Origin: JALOKP01 sp963800865 | GTDB taxonomy: Bacteria; Acidobacteriota; Polarisedimenticolia; J045 | DNA: 64,000 nt | NCBI GenBank assembly: GCA_963800865.1 | Contig: CAWDCL010000004.1 | Location: 62,001-126,000 of the forward strand | Direction: 5' to 3' | Shown: piece by piece, positions 1 through 10,200 of the stretch | Position numbering within the stretch: position 1 is the stretch's first letter | How the letters are laid out: every line of letters starts with the position of its first letter | Translations under genes and position numbers: made by a program | The notes under the pieces: generated by a model | What the model was told of the DNA's origin: nothing | The model's input: only the letters and a program-made list of their open reading frames with translations | Databases searched by the model: none

Positions 1-1
1 T

Positions 2-679
2 TCGAGAAGGACCACGCCGGGCACCTGGCGAACATGTTCGCGCTCCGCGCCCGACAGCGCGTCGCTGCTCGGCGGGGCCGAGGGCGCCCCGCACACCCAG
101 ACGCAGCTCACGAACCTGAACGACAACCGCCCGAACAAGGTGATGCTCCTGGCCGACGGCTCCTACGTCAAGTTCTACGTCAACGACCGGCGGATCGCGA
201 ATGTCCCCAACGCCCAGCTCCTGAAGAGCAACAAGATCTGGATCAACACCTTCTTCGCCGAGGAGCCGTACTACGTCTACGTCGGCAACTTCCGGGTCGC
301 GGCGAGCGACAAGAAGATCTACGACGCGTTCGCCGTCACCGGTCGGCTTGCGCTCCAGGGGATCTACTTCGACACGGGGAGCGACACGCTGCGCCCCGAG
401 TCGTCGGGCACGCTCAAGGAGATCGGCCAGATGCTGAAGGACCACCCCGACCTGCGGCTGCTGATCGAGGGGCACACCGACAACGTCGGCAGCGAGGCCT
501 CGAACCAGGTCCTGTCCGAAAAGCGCGCCGCGGCGGTGAAGCAGTCGCTCGTCGCGAACTTCGGCATCGACGCCGGGCGGCTGGAGAGCAAGGGGTTCGG
601 GGCGAGCAAGCCGGCGGCGCCGAACGACACCCCGGAGGGACGACAGACCAACCGGAGGGTCGAGATCGTCAAGCTCTGA
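2..679 (+). CDS. OmpA-family outer-membrane protein, C-terminal part (5' truncated by window edge, one apparent frameshift)
   Basis: The last 110 or so residues form an OmpA-like peptidoglycan-binding domain. It starts at GIYFDTGSDTLRPES and carries the signature LLIEGHTDNVGSEASNQVLS, then RAAAVKQSL and a final GRQTNRRVEIVKL. It would anchor an envelope protein to peptidoglycan. The preceding region (KFYVNDRRIANVPNA) is beta-rich and not recognised. Bases 1-50 read FEKDHAGHLANMFALRA in frame 1, while everything from about base 60 is in frame 2. This suggests one extra base near 45-60, so the ATG at 140 is probably internal rather than the true start. The gene stops at 677-679. Confidence is high for the OmpA domain and low for the upstream architecture. 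Confidence 0.85.
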   Translation, partial: SRRTTPGTWRTCSRSAPDSASLLGGAEGAPHTQTQLTNLNDNRPNKVMLLADGSYVKFYVNDRRIANVPNAQLLKSNKIWINTFFAEEPYYVYVGNFRVAASDKKIYDAFAVTGRLALQGIYFDTGSDTLRPESSGTLKEIGQMLKDHPDLRLLIEGHTDNVGSEASNQVLSEKRAAAVKQSLVANFGIDAGRLESKGFGASKPAAPNDTPEGRQTNRRVEIVKL

Positions 680-842
680 GCGCGATCAGCCCGGCGGCGG
701 AGGGATCGATCGCCGATCGCGTCACGTAGACCGACGCGCCCCGCGATCCTCACGCTCCCTCCCGAGGCGCAGATGAACAGCGAGCCATGTCCGGAGCGCG
801 CTTCGCCCGCGTATCATGGGCGGGAACCCGGATGGAGCCCGC

Positions 843-3121
843 GTGATCGGCCGCACCCTCGCCCACTACCGGATCACCGCCGCGATCGGCGCCGGCGGCA
901 TGGGCGAGGTCTATCGTGCGACCGATACAAGGCTCGGCCGCGACGTGGCGCTCAAGGTCCTGCCCTCCGAGATGGCAGCGAACCCCGAGCGGCTCGATCG
1001 CTTCCGGCGCGAAGCGAAGGCGCTGGCGGCCCTCGACCACCCGGGGATCGTCACTGTCTTCTCGGTCGAGGAGTCGGAGGGGGTCCACTTCCTCACGATG
1101 CAGCTCGTCGAGGGCCGTTCGCTCGACCAGTTCATCCCGGAGACCGGCTTCCCCGTCGAGCGGCTCCGCGAGATCGCCGCCGCGCTGGCCGACGCGCTCG
1201 CCGCGGCGCACGAGAAGGGGATCGTGCATCGCGACCTCAAGCCCGCCAACGTGATGGTGACCGGCGACGGACGGGTCAAGGTGCTGGACTTCGGGCTGGC
1301 CAAGGAGCTGCGCGCCGCCGACCCGGGCGACGCCACGCGGACCTCGTTCGCACAGACCGCGCTGGGGGTCGTGATGGGGACGCCGGCCTACATGTCGCCC
1401 GAGCAGGTGACGGGCCAGGCGGTCGACCAGCGCACGGACATCTTCTCGCTCGGCATCCTGCTCTACGAGCTGTCGACCGGCCGGTGCCCGTTCCAGGGAC
1501 GATCGCCGGCGGAACTGGCGTCATCGATCCTGCGCGACACCCCGCCGCTCGTCACCGCCGTGCGGGCCGACCTGCCCGGCGACCTGGCGCGGATCATCGG
1601 GCGCTGCCTCGAGAAGGAGCCGCGCGACCGCGTCCAGACCGCGCGCGAGGTCGCCAACGCGCTGCGGGAGATGGGACGCCAGACCGCGTCGATGGCGACG
1701 GTGCGCCCGAACGACGGCTTCCGGATCGCGGTGCTCCCGTTCTCGGACCTGAGCCCGGCGAAGGACCAGGCGTACCTCTGCGAGGGGATGGCCGAGGAGA
1801 TCATGAGCTCGCTCGGCGCGATCGACGGAATTCGCGTGGCGTCGCGGAACTCGTCCTTCCGGGCGGCGCGCGACGGGAAGGACCTCGCCGAGATCGGTCG
1901 CGCGCTCTCGGTGGGCCACGTGCTCGAGGGGAGCGTGAGGACCGCGGGCGCGCGGATGCGGGCCACCGCCCAGCTGATCGACGTCGAGTCCGGCTTCCAG
2001 CTCTGGTCGCAGCGTTACGACCGGGCCGCGGAGGACGTCTTCGCCGTCCAGGACGAGATCGCCGCGGGCGTGGTCGAGGCGGTCCGCTCCCGGCTCGCTC
2101 CGGGGCGACAGGCGGTCAAGGCCCGGCCGCAGGTGAAGGACCTCGAAGCGTACCGGCACTACCTCGAGGGCCGGCACCTGCGTTACTCGAAGAACGACCA
2201 CGCGGGCGCCCTGCGATGCTACGAGCAGGCGGTCCGGCTCGATCCCTCCTACGCCCCCTCGTGGATCGGGATGGCCGAGGTCCGGGTGCTCGCGTCGTTC
2301 TACGGCCTGACGTTCGCCCGCGACGCGTACGCCGCGGCGAAGGACGCGCTGGCGACGGCGGCCTCGCTGCAGGAGGAATCCGCCGCGATCCTCTACGTCG
2401 CAGGGATCATCGCCTTCGGCGAGCGGGACTGGCTGGCCGCGGAGCGCCGGCTGCGCCGGGCGGTCGAGCTCGATCCGGATCACGTTCCGGCGCTCTGCTG
2501 GCTCGGGGTTCTCCTGAGCGTGATGGCCCGGGTGGACGAGGCGACGCCCTTGCTGCAGCACGCCCGGGAGGTCGATCCGCTCGCCCCGTATCCGTACGCG
2601 ATGACCGGCACCTGCCTGCTCCTTGCGGGGCGGCCAGCGCGAGGCCGCGGGTCACCTCGAGCAGGCCCTGGTGTTCGACAGCGAGAACACGCTTGCCCTC
2701 TGGACGTCGGGGGTGGCGGCCGTGGCCCGGGGGCAGATGGCCGATGGGATCGGGTACCTCGAGCGCGGGCTCACTCGCTCCCATCGCGGCGGCTTCATTC
2801 ACGGCGCGCTGGGCTGGGCGCTGGCGCTGGCGGGCCGGGGCGACGAAGCGCAGGCCGTTCTTGGAGAACTGTGCGCAGGTCCCGCGCCGGCGCCGGCGGT
2901 CGTGACGGAGGCCTGGCTGCTCGCCGCGCTGGGCGACGCGGATGCGGCGTTCGAGGTCCTCGGTCGAGCCGAGAGGGAGTACCAGGCGACCTTGATGTTC
3001 TCGGGGATGGCGAGGGTTCGACGCGCTTCGCGCCGACCCGCGGTTCGCGGCGCTGCTGCAGCGGCTGGGGCTGCCGGCCGCGCCTGCGGATGGCCCGGCG
3101 AGCGGGCCGGAGAACTCCTGA
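843..3121 (+). CDS. Ser/Thr protein kinase with TolB/FlgO-like domain and TPR output (two apparent frameshifts)
   Basis: The kinase domain fills roughly residues 5-265: glycine loop GAGGMGEVYRA, catalytic Lys in VALKVLP, HRDLKPANV, DFGLAKE, and activation segment GTPAYMSPEQ. A TolB/FlgO-like region follows (FRIAVLPFSDLSPAKDQAYL ... VLEGSVRTAGARMRATAQLI), as in adenylate-cyclase-linked signalling proteins, then TPR-like helices to the end. I chose GTG 843 over ATG 816 because GGAG sits six bases upstream and the product then begins MIGRTLAHYRI, typical of this family. Frame is lost near 2634 (extra C in CGGCCAGCGC) and again near 3006 (extra G in TCGGGG). After both corrections the protein ends FAALLQRLGLP...GPENS at 3121. 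No TM segment is obvious, so it is probably cytoplasmic. Confidence 0.85.
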
Positions 3122-3122
3122 C

Positions 3123-3157
3123 CCGGCCGGGGCGCGCTCGCGCAGCGCCCCGGCCGG
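3123..3157. terminator. Perfect 13-bp GC hairpin between convergent genes
   Basis: CCGGCCGGGGCGC at 3123-3135 is exactly complementary to GCGCCCCGGCCGG at 3145-3157, with a nine-base loop. It starts one base after the corrected stop of the upstream kinase and lies 33 bases past the stop of the minus-strand protease. That is where a bidirectional terminator would be expected. There is no T-tract, so intrinsic termination is not certain. Confidence 0.6.
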
Positions 3158-3190
3158 ATGATCAGGAGGACTCGCCGCCCTGCTTCCCGC

Positions 3191-5572
3191 TCACCTCACC
3201 CGGTAGAAGTAGTTGACGCCGTCCGAGAGCACGGGATCGGCGTACGAGGTGTCGCCGGTCCCCGTCAGCAGCCGGACCGCGTCGGAGAAGTCGGGGAGCG
3301 TGGCGCGCTCGAGATCGTAAGGCCCGGCGTCGCCGGCCCACATCATCATGACCGTGTCGGCTCCGGGGTTGGTCCACACGTCCGTCACCAGCAGCGCGCT
3401 CTCCTCGAAGCCGCGCAACCGGTAGACGAGCGAGAAGGGGCCGTAGGACGACGCGAAGTAGCCGCGGACGGAGACGCGGTACGAGCCCTCCGTTGCGGTC
3501 TCGAGCGAGATGCGGGACTGCACGCCGCAGTCGTCGTCGGCGTACCCGACCTGGGAGCCGAACGGGTCGTAGACCTCGATCACCGTGTCGAACGAACCGC
3601 TCCCGCCATCGTTCGGGCAGGTGCTGAAGTCGAAGCGTTGCCCCGGGTAGGCGTAGAAGTAGAAGTCGTAGCGCCCGTTCGGGCCGAGCGTGACCGTCTG
3701 CGCCTGCCACCAGGACACGGGGTAGATCGTCCAGGGGTAGGAGGTCACGCGCAGCGTGCCGTACTCCCGCGAGCCCCACGCTTCGTTGTTGTGGGTGTAG
3801 GGGTCGGCGGCGTCCCGCAGCCAGAGCGCCGCCCAGTAGTCGCCGGGCGGCGTGCTCCAGGGGACGTAGATCCAGCCCGCGTCGAGCGACCAGGTCGCAT
3901 ACGTGCCCATCGTGAACCCGTAGTAGAGCGTCTGCAGGTAGACGTTCCCGGACCAGTTCATCCGCTGCGGGGTGAGGTAGACCTCGATCTGCGGGTTGAC
4001 GATGTTGTCGGTCCCGATGTTCTCGATCTTGAAGTTCTGGTTGAAGCGGAAGGAGTCCATCTGCTGCACGGTGGAGACATTAGGGTAGGTCTCGAGGTAC
4101 GCCGCATTGTTGTTGCTCATGGCGTCCGTGGTCAGGTACATCGAGAGCAGCCCGTCGTGGACGCCGATCCCCGGGTAGGCGGCGCGGATCGCGTTGGTGT
4201 CGTCGGCGTAGAGGTTCGGGTAGCGCATCGGCTTCGGCGAGTAGTTCATCACCGAGTCCCACCAGACGTCCTGCACCTCCCAGGGATGCGCCAGGCCCCA
4301 GGAGTGACCCAGCTCGTGCAGCACGGACTGTTCGTAGCCCCAGGCGCCGTCGCTGTGTGTTCCTTCCTCGTTGTCGAGCGTCCAGCCGAAGGCCGGGTTC
4401 ATCGAGATGTCGGACTCGACGATCGGGCCGTCGCCGAACCAGCGGGTCCAGCAGATCGCCAGCTCGTTCGCTCCCCATCCGCGGCCGAACTGGTTCATCA
4501 TGTCCTGGCTCGACGGCCAGCCGGTCATGTCGTAGCGGTTGTTGCCCCAGGCCCAGTTCCCGGTCGGTGCGCTCGAGACCCGGTGGATGTCGCCGTAGCT
4601 GTTCCAGCGCGACATCATCATCTGGTCGTGCGGCGACCAGGGGGCGAAGCCCGGCGTCAACTGGTTCCAGACGATGTACCGGCCCGGCGCTCGCGAGTAG
4701 CTGTAGTCGTTCGAGTCGGGGCGGGGGGGCACGAGCCGGCCGGACTCCTCGCCGTAGACGCGGAGCTGCGGATGCGCGGGGGGTTCCGGTCCCTCGGCGG
4801 GCGTCGCGACGATCGGCGCGGTGCCGCGGTCGATCGGCACCACGGGCACCAGGACATCCATCGGCGTCAGCGGCTCGAAGGTCTTGGACGGCAGCGGCGG
4901 GTCGTGAACGACCGGCGCGAGCGCCGGCGGTGCGGGCGCGGCCTCGGTCTCGACGACGAAACGCCGCAGCCGCTCGACGAACTCGCGGAAGGCGACGCGC
5001 TGCCCGCCGGCCAGCTCGACGAATGGTCCGCCGGCCGCCGCGATCGTCGGCTCGCCGCCGGCCCCGGCACCCGTCTCGGCCGGAACCTCGACGAGAGCGC
5101 CGGACTGGGCGCCCGTGAACGCGCCGAACGTGGGCACGGAGGGGTCGTTGACGAACAGGACGTAGCGCCGTCCCGTCTCGAGCCCGACCGTCATGCACGA
5201 GCGCTGAGTCTCGCCGTCCAGCGTTCCCCCAGCCTCGGTGACTTCGAGCTCGCGCGGCGGCGTCCCGCGCAGCGGATCCTCGACGATCAGCGTGTAGCGG
5301 GTGAGGATCAGGTTGTGGCGCTCGTTCCAGAGCGGCGTGGCCCGCTCGACGCGGGCGACGACGATGAACCGCGAGGCCCGGACCATCTCCTGCGCCGTCA
5401 TCGGAACGGTGTGAGCGAGCGCGGGCGGGCCGGCGGCTGCCATCGCGAACGCCACGACCGCCGCGGCCACCCACCCCGCGCCGCGTGCGGCGCCGGCGGG
5501 GCGCCTGCCGTGGCGCCGTTTCGTACCGCTCTCCTGTTCCATACCGCGCTCCCGCTCCGTTCCGTCGTCCAT
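3191..5572 (-). CDS. Secreted metzincin-type zinc metalloprotease with PPC and C-terminal Fn3-like domain
   Basis: This 793-residue exported protein has a hydrophobic signal segment around residues 30-50 (WVAAAVVAFAMAAAGPPALA). The zinc site HELGHSWGLAH at residues 419-429 matches the metzincin HExxHxxGxxH pattern, and MNYSP about 20 residues later is a likely Met-turn. Downstream there is a region on pairwise flexibility (FRFNQNFKIENIGTDN), then a PPC-like domain (FDFSTCPNDGGSGSFDTVIE ... YRVSVRGYF), and an Fn3-like end closing with NYFYRVR. The start at 5572 is preferred over 5617 because GGAGAGGGGG lies about five bases upstream. It is transcribed divergently from the MocR-type regulator. 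The substrate is unknown; extracellular protein degradation is inferred. Confidence 0.85.
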   Translation of the reverse strand: MDDGTERERGMEQESGTKRRHGRRPAGAARGAGWVAAAVVAFAMAAAGPPALAHTVPMTAQEMVRASRFIVVARVERATPLWNERHNLILTRYTLIVEDPLRGTPPRELEVTEAGGTLDGETQRSCMTVGLETGRRYVLFVNDPSVPTFGAFTGAQSGALVEVPAETGAGAGGEPTIAAAGGPFVELAGGQRVAFREFVERLRRFVVETEAAPAPPALAPVVHDPPLPSKTFEPLTPMDVLVPVVPIDRGTAPIVATPAEGPEPPAHPQLRVYGEESGRLVPPRPDSNDYSYSRAPGRYIVWNQLTPGFAPWSPHDQMMMSRWNSYGDIHRVSSAPTGNWAWGNNRYDMTGWPSSQDMMNQFGRGWGANELAICWTRWFGDGPIVESDISMNPAFGWTLDNEEGTHSDGAWGYEQSVLHELGHSWGLAHPWEVQDVWWDSVMNYSPKPMRYPNLYADDTNAIRAAYPGIGVHDGLLSMYLTTDAMSNNNAAYLETYPNVSTVQQMDSFRFNQNFKIENIGTDNIVNPQIEVYLTPQRMNWSGNVYLQTLYYGFTMGTYATWSLDAGWIYVPWSTPPGDYWAALWLRDAADPYTHNNEAWGSREYGTLRVTSYPWTIYPVSWWQAQTVTLGPNGRYDFYFYAYPGQRFDFSTCPNDGGSGSFDTVIEVYDPFGSQVGYADDDCGVQSRISLETATEGSYRVSVRGYFASSYGPFSLVYRLRGFEESALLVTDVWTNPGADTVMMMWAGDAGPYDLERATLPDFSDAVRLLTGTGDTSYADPVLSDGVNYFYRVR

Positions 5573-5639
5573 GAAGCCCCCTCTCCGGCGCTCCGGCCCG
5601 GCCCATGGGCCAGGCACGGCGCGCCAGGCAACGGACGCT

Positions 5640-5700
5640 ACGGGATCACTGATCTATCGAAAAGTACCAGATCGTGAGATTCTCCTAGACCAGAGAAACG
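5640..5700. promoter_or_regulatory. AT-richer divergent control region with GATCT/AGATC inverted repeat
   Basis: The 160-bp gap between the divergent protease and MocR-type genes contains a conspicuously AT-richer patch. Inside it, GATCT (5651-5655) and AGATC (5669-5673) form an inverted repeat with 13 bases between them. ACCAGA also occurs twice, at 5666 and 5689. MocR-type regulators usually bind direct or inverted repeats in their divergent intergenic region, so this is the natural operator candidate. The assignment is inference from position and symmetry. Confidence 0.35.
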
Positions 5701-5733
5701 CCCGCCCGACGCGGCGTTCGACCCGGAGGCGCG

Positions 5734-7209
5734 ATGAGGGGACTCCAGCTGGAAGTGCCCGCCGGCCGACAGCCGCATTACCTGAGGATCGCCCGCGCAT
5801 TCCGCGACGCGCTCGCCGGGGGCCGCGCGCTCCCCGGCGAGCCCCTCCCTTCGATCCGCGAGCTGGCCGAGGCGCTCGGGGTGCACCGCAACACGGTCAT
5901 CGCCGCGGTCGCCGAGTTGAAGGCGGAAGGATGGGTCGTCGGAGAGGAGCGACGCGCGCTGCGGGTCGCGCCGACGCTCCCGGTCGACTACTTCCGTGCG
6001 GGACCGGAATCGGCGCGGACGCCGTCGCGCGCCGCGCGCCCCCATCGCTGGGAGTGGTCGAGACAGGCGCGGCTCTCCCCGTTCGCCCCGGCGGCCGGGG
6101 TTCGATACAACTTCGAGTCGGGGATCCCCGACTATTCGCTCTTCCCGCTGCGGGAGTTCCGCTCCCACGTCGCCGACGCGCTGCGCCGCGCGCGCCCGGC
6201 GCTGCTGGACTACGGCGATCCGCGCGGCCTGCCGTCCCTGCTGGAGGCGCTCGAGGACTACCTGCGCCGGATCCGCGGGGTCACCGGTCGCCGCGTCGTG
6301 GTCACGAACGGTTCCCAGGAAGGGGTCTTTCTCGTCGCGCAGCTGCTCGTCCGCTCCGGCGACGTCGTGGCGATGGAGGAGCTGACCTACCCTCCGGCGC
6401 GGGAGGCCTTCCGCACCGCGGGCGCGCGGATCGTCGGGATCGGGATGGACCGCGAGGGGATCGACGCCGACGCGCTCGAGCGCCTCGCGCGGCGTCATCG
6501 GATCCGGCTGCTCTTCCTCACGCCGCTGCACCAGTTCCCGACGACCTCGACCCTCTCGGTCGCGCGCCGGCTCGCGGTCTACGAGGTCGCCTCGCGCCAC
6601 GGGATCGTGATCTTCGAGGACGACTACGACCACGAGTTCCACTACCGGACCGAGCCGCTGCCGCCGCTCGCGACCTACGATCCCGACGAACGGGTGGTCT
6701 ATGCCTCGACCCTCTCCAAGGTCCTCTTCCCGGCGGCTCGAATCGGTTTCCTCGTCGTGCCGCCCGCCCTGGAGCGCGAGGTGGTGCAGTTCCGGCGGAT
6801 CGTGACCCACCAGAACGACGCGATCGTGCAGGATGCGATCGCGCGCTGGTTCGCGTCGGGGGGGATCGAACGGCACCTGCGCCGGATGCGGCGCCACTAC
6901 GAGGCGCGCCGCGACGCGATGGTCGCGGCGCTCGAGCGCGCGCGGGAGACGGTCGAGATCGATTGGGAGACCCCCGACGGGGGGATGGCGCTCTGGCTCG
7001 ACACGCGTCGCGATGCGCGGCGGATCGCGCGCGCCGCCCGTGCGGCGGGGATCTTCGCCGTGCACGAGGGGACCTACCGGATCGAGCCGGGACCGGTGCG
7101 GCACCTGCGGCTCGGCTTCTCGAGCCTCGCGCCGGAGCCGCTGACGCGCGGGGTCGACGCGCTGGCCGAGGTGCTCCGCCAGGACTCCCGGGGGGGCCGC
7201 CGAGCCTGA
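5734..7209 (+). CDS. MocR/PdxR-type transcriptional regulator (GntR winged helix fused to class I aminotransferase fold)
   Basis: The 491-residue protein has an N-terminal GntR winged helix (SIRELAEALGVHRNTVIAAV, residues about 36-55), a linker, and a full-length fold-type I aminotransferase domain. The PLP-binding lysine is K329 in STLSKVLFPAARIGF. IFEDDYDHEFHY and VVTNGSQEGV are further conserved cofactor-pocket segments. Members of this family sense PLP or an amino-acid adduct and regulate a neighbouring gene or themselves. Here the divergent neighbour is a secreted metalloprotease, an unusual partner. Whether the aminotransferase domain is catalytic cannot be judged from sequence. Confidence 0.9.
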   Translation: MRGLQLEVPAGRQPHYLRIARAFRDALAGGRALPGEPLPSIRELAEALGVHRNTVIAAVAELKAEGWVVGEERRALRVAPTLPVDYFRAGPESARTPSRAARPHRWEWSRQARLSPFAPAAGVRYNFESGIPDYSLFPLREFRSHVADALRRARPALLDYGDPRGLPSLLEALEDYLRRIRGVTGRRVVVTNGSQEGVFLVAQLLVRSGDVVAMEELTYPPAREAFRTAGARIVGIGMDREGIDADALERLARRHRIRLLFLTPLHQFPTTSTLSVARRLAVYEVASRHGIVIFEDDYDHEFHYRTEPLPPLATYDPDERVVYASTLSKVLFPAARIGFLVVPPALEREVVQFRRIVTHQNDAIVQDAIARWFASGGIERHLRRMRRHYEARRDAMVAALERARETVEIDWETPDGGMALWLDTRRDARRIARAARAAGIFAVHEGTYRIEPGPVRHLRLGFSSLAPEPLTRGVDALAEVLRQDSRGGRRA

Positions 7210-7222
7210 CGACGAAGACCGG

Positions 7223-10200
7223 CTACGCCTCCGCTCCCACCGGGGGCCCGAGCGCCTCGCCCTCCGCGAGGTCACTCGCCGCCCTCGCCCGTGCGTCGGC
7301 GGCGTGGTCGCGCGCGATCAGCACGTAGAGCGACGGCACGATGAAGAGGGTGAAGAACGTCCCGATCGTCATCCCGGCAACGAGCACGAGGCCGATCGAG
7401 TTGCGCGCCTCGGCGCCGGCGCCGGTCACCAGGGTCAACGGGAAGTGGCCGGCGACCGTGGCGACGCTGGTCATCAGGACCGGCCGCAGCCGCGTCCTGG
7501 CCCCCTGGCGGATCGCCTCGATCTTGTCGAGCCCCTTGCGCTGCAGCTCGTTGGCGAACTCGACGATCAGGATGCCGTTCTTGGCGACCAGCCCGACCAG
7601 CGTCACGAGCCCGACCTGCGAGTAGATGTTGAGCGTCGTCGTCCAGCCGTCGGTGAAAAACGCCATGTTCGGGTTGGGCATCTTGAGGAAGGTCATCACC
7701 AGCGCGCCGAACATCGCCAGCGGCACCGATCCGGCCAGGATCACGAACGGGTCGCGGAAGCTGTTGAACTGCGCGGCGAGCACCAGGAAGATCAGCACCA
7801 GCGCCAGGCCGAACGCCGGGAGGAACTTGTTCCCCTCGGTGCGGAGCTGCCGCGACTCGCCGGTGTAGTCGAGGGTGTAGCCGTCGGGGAGCATCGCCGC
7901 CGCCTCGTCCTCCAGGTAGCGCAGCGCCTGGTCGAGCGGAACGATCGCCACGCCGCTGAGCTTGACGGCGTTGAGCTGCTGGAAGCGGTTGAGCGAGCGC
8001 GGCTCGGTGGTGTTCGCGAGGCTGGCGATCGTGCTGAGCGGCATCAGCTTGCCGCCGGGGCCGGTGACGTAGATCTGCTCGACCTGCGCGGGGGTGAGGC
8101 GCGCGCTCCGCTCAATCTGGGGAATGACCTTGTAGCTGCGGCCGTCGATGTTGAAGCGGTTGACGTAGTCGCCCCCCAGGGCGGCCGAGATGTCGGCGCC
8201 GACGTCCTCGAGGCTCAGGCCCAGGGCCGCCGCCTTGTCGCGGTCGATGACGATCTCGGTCTGCGGCTGGTCGATCTTGGTGTCGATGATCGGCGGGAAG
8301 GCGAAGAGCCCGCTCTGGGCCGCCTTCTGCTGCAGGCGGTCGGCGAACTCGAGGATCCGCTGCGGCTCCGCGGTCGAAGCGAGCACGAACTCCACCGGGA
8401 ACTGCCCGCCGCCCGGGAGCGCCGGCGGCAGCACCGGGAACATCCGGATCCCCGAGATCTTCGTCAGTTTCTGCTCGATCTCGGGCAGGATCTCGAACGC
8501 CGTCCGCTCACGCTCGCTCCACGGCTTGAGCGCGGCCCCGCCGAAGCCGGAGTTGGCGAAGGTGATCTGGAACGTGTACGCGGTCTCCGGGATCGCCATC
8601 AGGTCCTTGTTCGCCTGCTCCGCGTAGCGCATCGTCTCGTCGATCGTCGCGTTCGCGGGCCCCTCGAGGATGCCGAAGACGATCCCCTGGTCCTCGGTCG
8701 GGGCCAGCTCCCGGGACGACATCATGAACATCGGGATCGCGAGGAGCGCGATCACGATCCACACGACGTAGACCGCGGGCCGCGCGCGCAGCGTCGCGTC
8801 GAGCAGCCGGCCGTAGAATTCGCGGAAGCGATCGAAGTCGCGGTTGATGCGGCCGGCGAAGCCGCGCTCCTCGGCCTTCGCGTCGAGCAGGCGCGAGGAC
8901 ATCACCGGGGAGAGGGTCAGCGCGACGATCCCGGAAATCGTCACGGCGCCGGCCAGCGTGAATGCGAACTCGCGGAACAGCGCGCCCGTCAGGCCGCCCT
9001 GGAGCCCGATCGGCGCGTAGACCGCGGCCAGCGTGATCGTCATCGCGATGATCGGTCCGACCAGCTCGCGCGCGCCCAGGATCGCGGCCTGGACCGGCGT
9101 CAGGCCCTGGCGCAGTCGCCGTTCGATGTTCTCGACGACGACGATCGCGTCGTCGACGACGAGTCCGACCGACAGCACGATCGCGAGCAGGGTCAGCAGG
9201 TTGATCGTGAAGCCGAAGACCTGCATCAGGAAGATCGCCCCGATCAGCGAGATCGGGATCGCCGTCACGGGGACCAGCACGGAGCGGAACGAGCCGAGGA
9301 ACAGGAAGATCACGATCACCACGATCAGCAGCGTCTCGAGCAGGGTCTTCACGACCTCGTCGAGCGCGTCGTTGATGTAGGCGGTCGCGTCGTAGGCGAC
9401 GCTGGCCTTCATCCCGCTCGGCAGCTCGGCCTGGATCCGGGTCATCTCGGCCCGGACGTCCTTGATGACGTCGAGCGAGTTGGCGTTGGGCAGCACCCAG
9501 ACGCCCATGAAGACCGCGGTCTGGCCCGAGAAGCGGACCTCGGTCTCGTAGTCCTCGGCGCCCAGGACGACGTCGGCGATGTCGCCGAGGCGGACCAGCG
9601 ATCCGCCGTCCTCGCGGATCACGAGCTGGCGGAACTCCTCGGCCGAGCGCAGGTCGGTGTTGGCGGTCAGGTTCACCTGGATCAGCGCGCCCTTCGTGCG
9701 GCCGGGCGCGGCGAGGTAGTTGTTGGCGGCCAGGGCGCGCCGGACCTGCGCCGGGCTGACGTTCAACCCGGCCATCCGGTCGGGCTTCAGCCAGATCCGC
9801 ATCGCGAAGGTCCGTCCGCCCAGGATGTCCGCGCGCTGCACCCCCTCGATCGCGGTCAGGCGCGGCTGCACGACGCGGACGAGGTAGTCGGTGATCTCGT
9901 TCTGCTGCAGGGCCTCGGAGCTGAAGCTCAGGTAGGTCGATGCGAACTGCGAGTCCGCGGTCTCGATGTTGATCACCGGGATGCGCGACTCGGGGGGCAG
10001 GTCGCCGCGCACCTGGTCGACCTTGGAGCTGATCTCGGAGAGCGCCTTCGTCGCGTCCTGGTTGAGCTTGAGCCGGGCGGTGATGATCGAGAGGCCCTGC
10101 TGGCTCTGCGACTCGATGTAGTCGATCCCGTCCGCGGCGGCGATCGCGCGCTCGAGCGGCGCGGTGATGAAGCCCCGCACGAGGTCCGCGCTGGCGCCGA

